DNA of 64,000 bases from Euptelea pleiosperma (GCA_035048495.1 CM068545.1:45006450-45070449); one strand, 5' to 3'; shown: positions 1 to 11,053, numbered from the stretch's first letter. Translations and numbers: made by a program. Notes: generated from the sequence alone by a model not told the origin.

Positions 1-629
1 GGCCGCACAAAAGTTTATTAGTAATAGTGTTGAACCATTTAAGGCAATAAATTCCCTTGATTACATCCCTTGATAACAAGAGAACACCATTTGATTCCCT
101 CTTAGATACATAAAATTAAAATAGCCTTCACTTGATTTGACAAGTAACTATCTCTTTTCACCAAATGGATTGCATGGCTCCTCATGATATGTTACAACTT
201 ATAAGGAGTATATGTTCCATTAAATGACCAAAAAGAGATGATGGTCATTTATTGTGGTGTCACTAAATCCATCTTTTGTTTGATACATGAATACAGGGAA
301 GCAACACATACCACCAAGAATAGTGACACAAGCCATAAATGTTTAACAAGCGACTACAGGGAAGCAATATTAGCCACCCTGAATTTGGGATTTTCCGCCC
401 CTTGTTTACAAGTAAAATATCTGTGGATTATGAATCCATGTCAAGGGTTTGAGAATGATTTCCTTGCCTTAACAATATAATGACGAGTTTAATCAAGAAT
501 TCTGATGCTGGTTATTCTTCCCTCACTTGTATTTCTCATTGGCCAACCTTGGCAAGAAGAAACGAGATGTACAAAGAAGAAGCCAAGTTTGGATCAACTT
601 AACAATACAAAAAATTCTCCACGAACCCT
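1..629. other. Intergenic, no gene recognised
   Basis: No convincing coding signal on either strand. A short open frame at 238-480 (80 codons) has no recognisable motif. The DNA may be the 3' tail of the LINE that follows, since that element reads leftwards towards this stretch, but I saw no poly-A or target duplication that would fix its end. Confidence 0.4.
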
Positions 630-2220
630 TCTTTATACCTGATCCCAACTATTGGCATTAGTGGAATCATCTTCAATCACGATTTTAGGAAATTGAACTT
701 CTTTGCTGATTTAAACCAAAAGCAACAAAAGAGCTTCAGCCATGTTTTAATCTGTCCCCAATAGGACCCAAGCATGCAAAAATGATCTCCCTTTGGAAAT
801 TCTAAAGATACCTCCATAACCAATGTCCCCAGGTTTTGCCATAAGAGTAACTGTCGAAATTAAGCTTGATTTCATCTTCATTTGGAGGTCACCAATCCAC
901 ATTAGTGTGACAAGGTGATGGAGAGGACCAAGTCACCACCTTCCAATCTCTATCTCTTAAAATATCTCTCATATGAACTCCTTTAAACTCCTGTGTGAGG
1001 GACCAATGACACCTTTTCCAAAGCAATCAGCCCAGAATCTAAATAGATAAGCACATTCCATTGAGAAATCAAGTCGAGAATGTTAGATGGGACCACTCAG
1101 AATCCCAACAAGGTTGAGAGAGCAATACCCAATCTTTACAACGATTTCACAATGAATAAGGTGATTATTGTTCCACTATCTGTCACACACATAACATAAA
1201 TATGAGGAGAGAGCTTTATTCCTTCTTTTATGGAGAAGACCACTAATTTTATCCTTCTAAGAAGTGGCGTCCACACAAAGACTTTGATCTTAAGAGGAAC
1301 ACCCGGACTCCAAATGTTTCTTAAAGGAAGAGCAAAAATAGGGGGTTGATTAAAGCGTTAAAAAGGATTTTAAGGAAAATACACCATTAGATTCAAGGGC
1401 CAAATTCTAGTATTGAGGCCACTAAATCTCTCCTCTAAGATTTCTTTGGAAACTAAAGCTCTAAGTGTAATACCCTGAGGTACTCCTCACAAAGAGGGCA
1501 GTCCCCACCAAAGGTCCAATCAAACTTTGAATCTTCCTAAATCAATGTCATAACAAATGTAAAGAGTGAATGATGGGAAGAAATCAATGATGAACTTCCA
1601 ATAATCAACAGTGGTAATTCTAGAGTTGGGATTGCAATCCCAACCATTTTGATGCACACCATATTTACTTAACATAACTAAATACCAAAGGCTGATAGCT
1701 TCACAAGGGAAGCTCCCTAATCACTTTCCAAGAAGAGCAAAGTTCCTCTATTTTGTTCTCCCCAAACGAAACCCCCATTCTCCTTTAGCTGCCCACATCT
1801 TTCCAATTCAAAAGATGGTCCATTTTACCCTCATCACATTCCCAAAGAAACAGTCTTGGTATCTTTGTATCCGCACAATTTTTTTGCAATCTTGATTGAA
1901 ATCTTGAAAAGGGGATGTGGAGTACAACAGGAGATTAGAGAGGGTGGATTTGGTGAGTGCAATTCTTCCTCCCAATGAAATGTAGTTCTGCTATACCGCC
2001 AAATTCTTCTCATACTTTCAATGACTGGGTTCCAAAATTCCTTAACTCTAGGATCACCTCCTAAAGGAAGGCCAGGGTAACACATTGACCATTTCTCTTC
2101 CCTACAATTCAAGATTTATGTCAAAGTTCTCAATACATATCCATCGATATTGATGCCTGCCAAGCAACTCTTTCTCAAATTTACTTTAAGACCAACACCA
2201 CCTCAAAGCATTTAGAAATG
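630..2220 (-). mobile_element. Decayed L1-type LINE (non-LTR retrotransposon), RT end to RNase H
   Basis: Read on the minus strand, pieces of a plant L1-type ORF2 appear in the right order but in different frames with stops. Near 2190-2110 is a piece like the end of the RT core (GLKVNLRKSCLAGIN). At 2112-1834 is YPGLPLGGDPRVKEFWNPVI, the equivalent of the usual YLGLPLGG-FWDPVI block. Around 1850-1790 is a LFLWECDEGKMDHLLNWKDV block like the usual DFLW-NW-V segment. Near 1310-1150 is a zf-RVT-like piece (IWSPGVPLKIKVFVW). At about 900-640 is an RNase H-like piece (GDIGYGGIF, then VIEDDSTNA). Family knowledge: this is the order RT, zf-RVT, RVT_3. The 5' half (ORF1, endonuclease, early RT) is missing, which is typical of 5' truncation. 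Many stops and frameshifts make it dead. Confidence 0.75.
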
Positions 2221-5063
2221 CTTTTCAACTCTTTCTCAACAAATAAATTATTCCCTAGGCTTTGCATAGGCTTCACCTAGGCAACGCCTCTCCTAAGGGA
2301 CCTTTGTTGCCTAGGCCTCGCCTAACACTTTTGACTACACAGCTGAGGAACTCTCCCATCTACGTTTTGAGGCTAGAATGCGCATTTTCCACATGTGTGC
2401 CATCTTTGCTCTCTTGGATTATTGTGGATGGAGAATTAGAACTCATTATTCGAACTGGTAAGAAGCATGATTCACACCTCTTAGAAGTGCTGGAATTTGC
2501 ATACTCTCCAGTCCCATGGAAGTCTCCATCAAATCATTCAATTGAGCCTTAAAACCCTAAAAATGTTGTGTTATCAACTCTTGTGTTTCTTGTAGGCTGG
2601 AATAGCAGCAACTTGGTCTGTTGTTTCTTAAGTGGATGTCGCCAACTCATCAACTCAAGTTGCTAACACGGCAAACTCATTGCTCTTCCCTAGAGCTAGT
2701 CTATAACAAGGTTCAGCAACTTCCAGGTTCGATCTGAAACCAAACATGGAAGTACGAACATCAGGTAATTGTTCTCCGAAACTCAATAGTTCATTTGAGT
2801 TTTAAGAATACTAGGGGTAGAAATAATCAAGGGACAGGGGTAGGGTTAGGAATGGTGTTAGAGTTGATGTGTTATTAAATATAACAACCAGACCTAATAA
2901 TGTTGCAAGTCGAATTTTCTAAACAGCAGAGATGATGGGTTCGGCTAGGGTTAAGGTTGTGGATTTAAGGACACAATTGGGGATCAAGGGACTGGTCCGA
3001 GGCAACAAGAGTTTGTTTTAAGGTACCAGAACAGAAGACATAAAATAGAAGGGGAGAGAGAGGGAGAGGATATGTAGCCTCTACTAGGAATAAATAGGTT
3101 ATGGTGGTCTCACTAACCTTATTCCTCTAAAGGATAGAGTCTAACCACCCTAAAAGTAAGGAGTCACTTTTTGCAGCAGGAGTGCTAGCATCACATGCTA
3201 CAGCTCACGCTTTCATGTGATTGGGGTGCTGTCAATATCTGAGGGTACGCTTGGTTTACATCAATCGAGTATATTATATGTCATTGTAAAAGAAGGTAGT
3301 CGCATCTTATTCAGTGGACTGGGTGGCATGCATAGCTCATAAACCATGAGCTTCCCAGCTGCAAAATTTATTTTGGGGGAAGCAGGAGTTATTCCTCATG
3401 TTTTTTCATTTGCAGCAAAAGCCGTGGTTTTGTATTCTGCCTCATTATTGTTGAAGGCCATTCCATAACTAGAAACCCACCATATTTTTAAAATACAAAA
3501 AAAAAAAACAAGAATTTGTTCCCCTTTCGGATTCCTCCTTTTTCACAAATTGATCTATGTGGATCATTTCAAGGAAGTGTACACAATAGAAAGCTCTTGA
3601 AAGTTGAATCAATGCTATGCCCCATGGTCATGTAGAACATCACATGCCCAATGTTGTTATCATTTAAGATACTCGAACAAGAGGAAAAGTTCTGGAGTCA
3701 TCTCTTCAATTGTCAATTTTTACGGCTGTGTAAACATATAAACTGTTTTCTTTTTCATGGGAGTTTTATGGAGGAAGCAATTGACATTCAACATTTTCTA
3801 AGCATTGAGGTTGTTGAAGAAACTAAGTGGTGGATAGAAACCAAAAATTTGGAACAACAGTTAAGTAATTTAGGTTTCAATGATAATTATCACTAAGTTA
3901 TTGTTATGGTGACAACTCATAAAATATGGCAAATATTAATTAGTATCTTGAAAGTAAGGAAAGAAAAAACAAGACAAAATTTGGAAGAGTTGTGCATCTT
4001 TTCGGACTTTGACATTTGTCCAACAAGGAAAATTGTTCCGTTTATAAGAATCCATGCAACATAGATTCAGACGAATGCATACCATTGAAAAAATGCAAAG
4101 TAACTAATCAGCTGTACAAACCTAAGTAGCCAATGGTTACATAATTAAATTATAAATAAATTGTAATGTTTTTAAAGTTTGTGAAATTCAAATAAAACCA
4201 ATTTGTTGTCCTTTGAAAGTTTAGTTCGTTATTATGTGTTTTTACATACCTATCTTACAAAGGCTTATATAATGAACCTCGTAGTTCAAAGGAAAATGAT
4301 AGCATCATCTTGAATATTGCAGTATCATCACCCTTAGGTTCATACCCTTTAATGTTCTTACACACAAATCTCGAGGACTATGAGCAGTCTAGACCTATGG
4401 ACAATGATAGGGACAACAACCTGGGATGATGGTTGCACGACCCTAATTCTAATGATATGGATTAAAAAAAAACTCCAATGATACGAAATAGCTTCAAAGT
4501 CCAAATTGGTCAACCTAATGTATGTATATTCATAGATGGGATTTGTTTCTAAGGATGTACGACAAAACAGACAATAATTATTAACATTTTATGTAAACTT
4601 AACTTGAGTGCATTACTATATTGAGCTACTTATACAATTGGTCAATTGATAGTATGTATCACACATTGCTGAGGAGAAATTGCCTATACCAATAATATAG
4701 ATCAAATACATTCATATGGTAATATTTGAGAGCTAATTAGGATGATCATGAAATATGTTTCTTTTAATAATCTTAGATGTGTATGGTTTTGAAGTAACAG
4801 ATCATTTATTGTAGGGTTATCATTAAGACCAAAAAACCTACTTGATAGATAACACTTGGACATACCATATGCATGAGCATTTTAAAATAATTGAGAGCAT
4901 GAACTAGGATCTTGGGGAGCACAGTTTGGGGGTAAATCCGCACTCAACCCGCGATGGACAGTTGGGGTTACTATGCCACAAACACACTGCGACTGTGGAT
5001 ATGAAGAAAGAGCATAGTTCACTGGAAGAACAATTTGTCAGTCAATAGCTGAAGAAAATGGCA
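2221..5063. other. Intergenic DNA with a CCTAGGC-rich patch
   Basis: At 2256-2325 the motif CCTAGGC and near variants (CCTAGG, GCCTCGCC) recur several times in about 70 bp, a small degenerate repeat cluster. A run of A lies at 3498-3510. Short open frames (2262-2552; 3651-3896) show no family motif. I searched here on the minus strand for the last exon of the downstream aquaporin (expected FGWAYVNNWHNTW-type sequence and a basic tail) and did not find it. Confidence 0.4.
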
Positions 5064-5069
5064 ACTCAC

Positions 5070-6150
5070 ATTGGCAGGATTCATGGATGGTCCAGTATAA
5101 GCAGAACCTGCAACAACCAATGCAACAGTTGACATGGAAAGCAGCCATGTCTTCAATAGTGGGCTGTGCGGGCCCCTGAGGACTATAAGAAGAACAGCAA
5201 AGCTGATTATGAAGGTCAAGACTCCCTCAGCAATGGCCCCTGTGTGCAAATCAACTTTCAACGAAGGTCCTCCGAGCATGTGTTTGTACTGTAGAGGCAT
5301 CACTTCCATGATTGTCAGGGCACCGCCCGCTGCCCCAACTGCCTGTTCAACAGACACAAGGTGTGTTATTAGAACGTGTAAGATGTCTTTTTAAAATTTC
5401 TGGAAGAAAAAAAAAGTAGTTATATATGACGTTTTATTTAGGCATGAGGCCAACCGAAACAAATCTGCGGCTGAAAGAGGAATGTATTCTTCTGTTCTTT
5501 TTTCCATCCAAAAAGAGAAGGGAAGACCGGAGACTCAAAAGGAGAAAGAAAAAAATGGCTGGCGAAAAAATGAAGATCCAATCCCCAACCTTGCAGACGG
5601 CATACTTAAATTGGGATGATAGAAAACAGGGGGAAAAAGCAGATGAGGAATTATGATCCCAATTATCCGGAAAGTGAAAAAACAACAGCAGCGCCACCAG
5701 AGCAGGGAAACAAACTTACCTGAGCAGGGAAATATATAGAAACAGAAATAGGAGATGAGAGTGGCGATAATAGGTCCAAAAATAGGAAGGAAAATGAGAG
5801 GAAAGGAGGAAGGAACTAGTAGGGCAATTATTGAGAGAGAGAGAGAGAGAGAAACTTACCTGAGCAGGGAAACGGAAGGCCATGGAGATGAGGTTGTCAG
5901 GTCCAACACCGGCGGCGTAGAAGGCGGCAGTGCCGGTGGGATTAAAGCTGGCCCCACCCAAGGCGTTGCCGAGCAAGTTGAATACGAATACGAGAAAGGA
6001 GACGAGGACGGTGGTGATCAGGAGCGTGGTCATCCCTTGGACTCCCAGAGCCGATGCTATGATGGATGTGAAGGCCCCTAGCGTCGACACGCAGAAGACC
6101 CACATGAAGGTTATCACAGCATCCCCGATCGCGGCCTTCAGAACACCCAT
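5070..6150 (-). CDS. SIP1: SIP1-type aquaporin (small basic intrinsic protein), exons 1 and 2; last exon not found
   Basis: A plant SIP1 channel; the family is known as ER-membrane water channels. Exon 1 is 6150-5860 (97 codons, starts MGVLKAAIGDA) and ends CAG before GTAAGT. Exon 2 is 5342-5070 (91 codons, AVGAAGGALTIMEVMP onward), preceded by TTGAACAG and followed by GTGAGT. Both junctions are phase 0, so 188 residues join cleanly. The first NPA box is NPT (residues 70-72), the usual SIP1 variant, and the second is a normal NPA (185-187). About five hydrophobic membrane segments are visible. I chose the start at 6150 because the frame is open upstream but family similarity begins there, and a TATA-like box lies about 100 bp upstream. 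SIP1 proteins are usually about 240 residues. The last exon (sixth helix and basic tail) should lie left of 5064 and is not recognisable down to base 1, so the gene is either truncated or has a very long intron running past the window edge. Confidence 0.88.
5343..5859 (-). other. SIP1 intron 1, with a duplicated splice-donor context
   Basis: 517-bp GT-AG intron. It contains a second copy of the exon 1 donor context: plus-strand CTTACCTGAGCAGGGAAA occurs at 5857-ish (true donor) and again near 5717-5734, inside the intron. A (GA)n run lies at 5833-5852, next to the true donor. The inner copy could act as an alternative donor. Its use would shift the frame entering exon 2, and retained intron sequence runs into a stop near 5716. 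Confidence 0.6.
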
Positions 6151-6250
6151 TTTCTTTTCCTTTTCCTTATTTCTTCTCCTTTTGAATCTTTGCGACAGAC
6201 AGAGGTTCTGCTTCTTGCCCTCTGCCCTTTCTCCCGGAGAAACGGGGAGA

Positions 6251-6258
6251 ATATATAG
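6251..6258 (-). promoter_or_regulatory. Candidate TATA box for the SIP1 gene
   Basis: Minus strand CTATATAT lies about 100 bp upstream of the chosen ATG (6150). That would give a transcription start about 30 bp further down and a leader of roughly 70 nt. It falls inside the upstream in-frame extension of the reading frame, which supports the downstream start. Position is the only support. Confidence 0.4.
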
Positions 6259-6508
6259 AAAGAAAGAGAGAAAGGACTCTCTTTTGGCAGGCAAGAGAGG
6301 ACTCTTTTCCGCTCGTTATTGGTTGTATTTGTAATCCCCGTTTCTCTAAGAATCTAAAAAATGTGCACCGCGTGACAGTCCTGGTGAATTACCTAAGACG
6401 AGGAGAGGGAGAAATAAAAGGTTCACCAAATACTCCCAATCTTGCGCGGCTCTTCCCGTTGGTTTATTTCTCTGCCCACCCATCACCTGCCGCCGAGTGC
6501 CTATCAAA

Positions 6509-6678
6509 CCCTTCCAAGAGTAAAACTTCTGTCACAAGAAATTGTAAATCACAAGCCAATGATTTCTCGGCACGTACATAAGTGCTTTTGCTTTGAGGCG
6601 TACGTGCAGAGAACTCATTGGCTGTGATTGTGTGATTTGCAATCCGATTGTGACAGAAGTTTTACTCCCCCTTCCAAG
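6509..6678. mobile_element. 150-bp hairpin MITE with 10-bp target duplication (Mutator-type size)
   Basis: The element is 6519-6668. Its left arm starts AGTAAAACTTCTGTCACA and its right arm ends TGTGACAGAAGTTTTACT(CC). The arms stay complementary with mismatches through the CAGCCAATGA/ACGTAC region, so most of the element folds back. It is flanked by CCCTTCCAAG at 6509-6518 and 6669-6678. Duplications of 9-10 bp are characteristic of Mutator-like elements. It carries no coding sequence. It sits about 370 bp upstream of the SIP1 start codon, in probable promoter DNA. Confidence 0.8.
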
Positions 6679-6719
6679 GATCCAATCATCCATCGGGCTC
6701 ACTTAGTATGCAACTGATT

Positions 6720-6876
6720 GCATACTTAAAAGTATAGAAACAGTGTCAATACGGTTGGATGTTCCTTGGAAAATGTGTTATTTCAATGTTTTTAAAAAAA
6801 TATTTTAAAATTTAAAAACACATTTTTCAAGAAACATTCAACATTGGATACAGTGTTTGCATACTTAAAAGTATGC
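6720..6876. mobile_element. Second hairpin MITE with GCATACTT ends
   Basis: The left arm GCATACTTAAAAGTATAGAA is followed by ACAGTGTC, then GGTTGGATGTTCCTTGGAAA. It pairs imperfectly with the right-hand stretch ending CAGTGTTTGCATACTTAAAAGTATGC. Centre is AT-rich with runs of A and T. The inner GCATACTTAAAAGTATGC is itself a palindrome, so exact ends are uncertain. I could not fix a target duplication. No coding potential. Confidence 0.6.
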
Positions 6877-7092
6877 AACAATATTTAAAAGTAAAAAGCT
6901 TATTTATTTATTTTTTTGGGTGCCGATGTGACAAGCTGTGACTTGGGCCAAAAAGTGTGAGCTAGCAGCTTTTTTGGACTAAAATTTTGATAACAAGAGG
7001 CTGTCAGCAAAATGGTTGACTACTGCATCACGCGAGTGCTTATGCCACGTACTCAAAGGACTGCTTTTTTAAGATTTTTATTTTGAAAAAAT

Positions 7093-7462
7093 ATGTAACA
7101 AGGTATGCCGGAAACTGTTCATTTGCGGAAGCGGCATATTTGGAAGTCACCACTGCCATCTGGGCCCACTGACCGCTTAGATGTTTAACCCACCCCTTGG
7201 TGGATATACATACCAAAAATCACCTTAATTGGTAATCTATAACCATTAGATTTTAACACTTTTTAGCACCATTTAAGGCGTTCTTATAGCCGTTGAATAC
7301 AGCCATTTTTTGAGTACTAAAACCAATGGCTACGAATCATTAAACAAGCTGAGTTTTTGTATGAATGTCTATTAAAGGGTGGGCTAAACATCCATGCGGT
7401 CAGTGGGCCCAAATGGCAGTGGTGACTACCAAAGGAAAAGATCTTAGGTATACCTGTTACAT
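7093..7462. mobile_element. 370-bp long-inverted-repeat element, copy 1 of a tandem pair
   Basis: Starts ATGTAACAAGGTATGCC and ends GGTATACCTGTTACAT. The arms also match inside the element: CACTGCCATCTGGGCCCACTG on the left is the reverse complement, with few changes, of the right arm near 7401-7430. No open frame. The next copy starts only 35 bp away. Confidence 0.7.
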
Positions 7463-7496
7463 CACAACCCTTTATTTTTTATTACAAAGGAAAAAG

Positions 7497-7891
7497 ATGT
7501 AACAAGGTATGCCTAAAACTGTTTAATTTGCTGAAGCGGCATTTTTGGTAGTCATCGCTGCCATCTGGGCCCACCGACCGCATGGATGTTTATCCCACCC
7601 CTTGGTGGATATACAAACCAAAAATCACCTTGATTGGTAATCTATAACCATTAGATTTTACACTTTTTAGTACTTTTTAAGGCGTTCTTATAGCCATTGA
7701 ATGCAACCATTTTTGGAGTACTAAAACCAAGGGCTAAGAATCATTAAATAAGCTGATGTTTTGCATGAATGCCTATTAAGGGGTGGGCTAAACATCCATG
7801 CAGTTAGTGGGCCCAGATGGCAGTGGTGACTGGTGACTACCAAAAATGTCGCTTCCGCAAATGAAAAGATCTCAAGTATACCTTGTTACAT
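7497..7891. mobile_element. 395-bp long-inverted-repeat element, copy 2 of a tandem pair
   Basis: Same element as the preceding one, starting ATGTAACAAGGTATGCC and ending CCTTGTTACAT. The flank after this copy (CACGGCCCTATTACAAA) resembles the spacer between the copies (CACAACCCT, then ATTACAAA). That points to tandem duplication of the element with its flank rather than two insertions. A fragment of a third copy (CCGCTGCCATCTTAGCCCAC and following bases) lies at about 8026-8060. Confidence 0.7.
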
Positions 7892-8060
7892 CACGGCCCT
7901 ATTACAAAACCGAAAAAGCCATGGGGTCTAAAGCCAAAAGCGCTCCGTTACGTCCCGATAACTCTGTGGTAGTCAGGCTGACACAGCCCACTGTCATCAA
8001 AATTTCACTTCTATTTTTGTTACTCACCGCTGCCATCTTAGCCCACTGACCACATAGATG

Positions 8061-8189
8061 TTAAGGACAATACTATGTGCGGCTGAGGCCATTAACCGTT
8101 GGATTCAAGAGATCCATGCAGTTGTTGCCTCGTGGACTGGGGATCTCTTGAATCCAATGGTCAATGGTCTCAAACCGCATATTCTAAGG
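8061..8189. repeat. Short hairpin element (~130 bp)
   Basis: The left arm CCATTAACCGTTGGATTC plus AAGAGATCC pairs with the right arm GGATCTCTTGAATCCAATGG. Pairing extends out to TATGTGCGG against CCGCATA. It looks like a small MITE or a remnant. No clear target duplication. Confidence 0.55.
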
Positions 8190-9446
8190 GGGTCGGGTGA
8201 AAGTAGGGTTTTTCCGATCGTTGCCACGGAAACCCTTATCTCAACTATATTTGTAATTAATCCGAACGTAGAACCTGCAAAATATTACAATTCCTTGCAC
8301 AGTGGTTTTGTGTCGGGTATCGTCCGCACTTGGGATTAGTTCGTGCAAATTAAGGACATAAAATGATGGAATTTTGCTAGAAAATCACGGAGAAATGAGA
8401 GTGGTGAGAGGTCGGGATTTAAAACATTCTTTCCAAGATTATAATAGGCTAAAATGCACTGAAATGAGACCTAAAATACCAAAACATAATAATCACACTA
8501 CTTTATTAAATGATTGAAAGTCATTACACCAATTCAACAAGCAAAATAAACATTCATCTAAAAGGCAAAAATTAGAGAAAGTGAGTTTTAGAGAGACACC
8601 TAAGAGATGTGAGAGAAACTAGAGAGAGAAAATTGAAAACTCACCCAATGGCAGAGGATCATGGCCAAGGGTTTTGGCTGTGAGATGCATGGAATGATGG
8701 AGGAGGTAGCCTGCGTGTTGAAAGAATATTGCCATGGTGCAAGTGGTGGTTCGGTGATGTGTGGCGAATCTCCAGCAATTGCAATAGAGATGTGGTGTGA
8801 GCGAGGCGCAACACCGGAAGTCCAGGAAGAAGGTGCAGGTGTGGCTTGCAGTTAGGAGGGTTGATTGTGGAGGATGCTTGATGATGGCTGGCCGGAGAAG
8901 GTGGTAGCTGGTGTTTGGCCCAAAGAGTTGCAGGTGGCCTTGGACGATCTCCAAGAGAAGACGTTTTGGAGTTGTAGGTGTTGCTGCCCCTCTCTTGGAC
9001 AGCAACGAGATGGAGGATGTAGTGCAGTGAGGATGTCGGCCTGTATTGCACGGTTTGAAGAGGCACAAGCGTATTGGAAGGATAGGTCCGACAGACGGTG
9101 GCGCACCAATCCAAGGTAGAAAAGCCGAAGGCTTCTTCTTTTCACTAATCGTCTCCTTTTCTTTTTCTTTTTTTTTTTCCTTTTCTGTTGAGAAGATGTG
9201 GAAAGAGAGGGTGAAGTGAGATGACCCGAGTTGAAGAGATGAAGGCGCTGGCTGGAGATGTGCAGGCGGCAACAAGAGTGGTGACCGGAGTTGCAGTTCC
9301 GGCAAGCTGCAGGTGGGAGGCGGTGGTTGCTGGTCGAGGAGTTAAAGCTGAGTTGCAGAGGAGGAAGCAACAGCAGCAGCAGTAGCAGTAGGGTGAAGGT
9401 GGAGGTCTGCCACCGTCTGGAGTTGCAGGTGGGTGGCTCTTGATCG

Positions 9447-9473
9447 GCCGGAGTTGCAGCCTGCAACTCCGGC
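9447..9473. repeat. GTTGCAG palindrome in inverted solo LTR
   Basis: GCCGGAGTTGCAG, one-base loop, CTGCAACTCCGGC. Half-copies (GGAGTTGCAG) recur nearby at 9290 and 9420. Confidence 0.85.
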
Positions 9474-9965
9474 AATGACGTAGTGAAGAAGATGAAGAAG
9501 AAGGTGGAGAAGAAAAGGAAAACGGCCAAACAAGAAGGGAAAAAGGCGTACGAGGGCTTGGGGGAGAGAATGGAAAGATTGGAGGGGGATTAGGGTTCAA
9601 ACGAACCCTTCTCCCTCCTCTTATAAAGCTCCCTATTTCCTTTAATGGAAATAGGGTATTTTTGAAAAAAAAAATATTTTTATTTATTTATTTTTTTTTT
9701 TAAGTAAAAGTCTACTTTTCCTTGGGGAATGTCCCCATTTAGTGGACCCCCCATTTTTTAAAAAATAATTAAAATTCTTTGGAAATTCACGGGGTCCACT
9801 AACTGGTCGGACAGCGGGTCGATGATGATGGGCCCGGCTACTGGCCCACATGGATTGATGATGTCCATCGTCTTACAAGATGATGTGACAGACAGTCTGA
9901 TGGCGATCGGATGGATGGTGACTTGATTGGGACCCAGATTGGTAGATCAACGGATCTAGAGAGAT

Positions 9966-10035
9966 CCAACGGTCCGTTTGAAGATCCAACGGTCCGTTTG
10001 AAGATCCAACGGTCCGATGGAAGATCCAACGGTCA
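9966..10035 (-). repeat. 20-bp direct repeats in inverted solo LTR
   Basis: AGATCCAACGGTCCGTTTGA and near variants repeat four times in a row. Other LTRs of the family carry two or three units in the same place, so the number varies between copies. Confidence 0.85.
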
Positions 10036-10699
10036 GAAAGCTAAGGGAGATGAGATAGAGCTGATGGGCAGGAGTTCTGGGGTTAGGTCAGTAGATTCGA
10101 GGACCGAGAGATGAAGAGAGATAGAGAATAAGGAGAGATGAGAGAGAAAATATAAAAAAAAATAGAGATAAAAGTATTGGCAGAGGGTCTGGAACCCTAG
10201 TCTTCACTGTGACCATCCTCACGCTTCTCCAGTAGAGTAGACTATCATTCTTTGCTGACTCATGTGGCTTTAAACGCTTTGGTCCGTCTCTTGGTCATTG
10301 GCTCTCCTGCTCTCTCCGTTCTTTGGGCGGGCTTTTTGGTCATCTTATTCAGCTCATATTTGGCCAATATCTTCTAGTCATAGCATGTGGGCTCTTTAAG
10401 CTTTCATAATGGGCTTTCCTGATCGATGTGGGCTCGCAAGTCTCGAGATTTGTCCCATCGGGGTTTCCTGCGACAGAAGAAGCGCGTAATGAGACTCTAT
10501 CAGAATGACTACATGTCTAGACTTCCGAAAATGTGTTTAATGGATGCAAATATACCATTTCGTCCAGAAAAGTGTGTTCTACGCAACACAAGAGACTCTT
10601 ACATAGAAAAGTAGATAAATAGAGCATTTTAACGTAGGAGAATGCAATATCGCTAAAAGGATAATTGCTTAAAATAAGCACTTTTGAGCGAATATCATC

Positions 10700-11053
10700 G
10701 GGCTCCGTTGACAGATCCAAAATGACAAGTATCTGTACTGGAACACAATATAAGCTACGTGGCACACTCTTACGGGACTCTAACCGTATGGATGTTTGTC
10801 ATATCCTATGGTGGACCTATAAACCAAAAATTAGCCTGTCCTATCCTATGATCTCAACTGTGGAATTTGAGCAGTATTTGAGATACAAATATCCAACACT
10901 TATAAATCACTAATCAGGCTTATTTTTGGTTTGTAGGTCCACCATTGGATAGGACAAACATTGATATGGTCAGATTCCTATAAGAGTATGCCACGTGGCT
11001 TATATTGTGTCCCTGTACAGATACCTATCATTTTAGATCTGTCAACGGAGCCC
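10700..11053. mobile_element. ~354-bp MITE with long inverted repeats (GGGCTCCGTTGACAG)
   Basis: The left end is GGGCTCCGTTGACAGATC and the right end is GATCTGTCAACGGAGCCC, exact reverse complements. The arms remain similar inward (TACGTGGCACACTCTTACGG against TAAGAGTATGCCACGTGG; TAGGTCCACCATTGG on the right arm). The solo LTR to its left inserted within the first three bases of the left repeat, so the MITE is older than the LTR. Confidence 0.8.

Larger units (their letters stand above)
8193..10702 (-). mobile_element. Solo LTR (2.5 kb) of the Athila-like family, minus orientation, TSD TCGGG
   Basis: The LTR body is 8198-10697. On the minus strand it starts TGATATTCGCTCAAAAG and ends CCCTACTTTCA. 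A perfect 5-bp duplication TCGGG flanks it at 8193-8197 and 10698-10702, which is what LTR integration leaves. No internal region or second LTR adjoins it, so it is a solo LTR made by recombination between the two original LTRs. It belongs to the subfamily whose 5' end reads AAGTGCTTATTTTAAGC. It holds a run of 20-bp direct repeats (AGATCCAACGGTCCG units, about 9966-10035) and a GTTGCAG palindrome at 9447-9473. Leucine/proline-rich open frames on both strands are low-complexity by-products of CT-rich DNA. Confidence 0.9.

Noticed and set aside
5755..6334. Plus-strand frames opposite SIP1 exon 1
   Set aside because: Antisense shadows of the aquaporin exon, which has clear family residues and splice sites.
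8619..9600. Overlapping long open frames on the minus strand of the inverted LTR
   Set aside because: They are the same CT-rich LTR tract read in several frames, with no domain. Several frames being open at once indicates low stop density.
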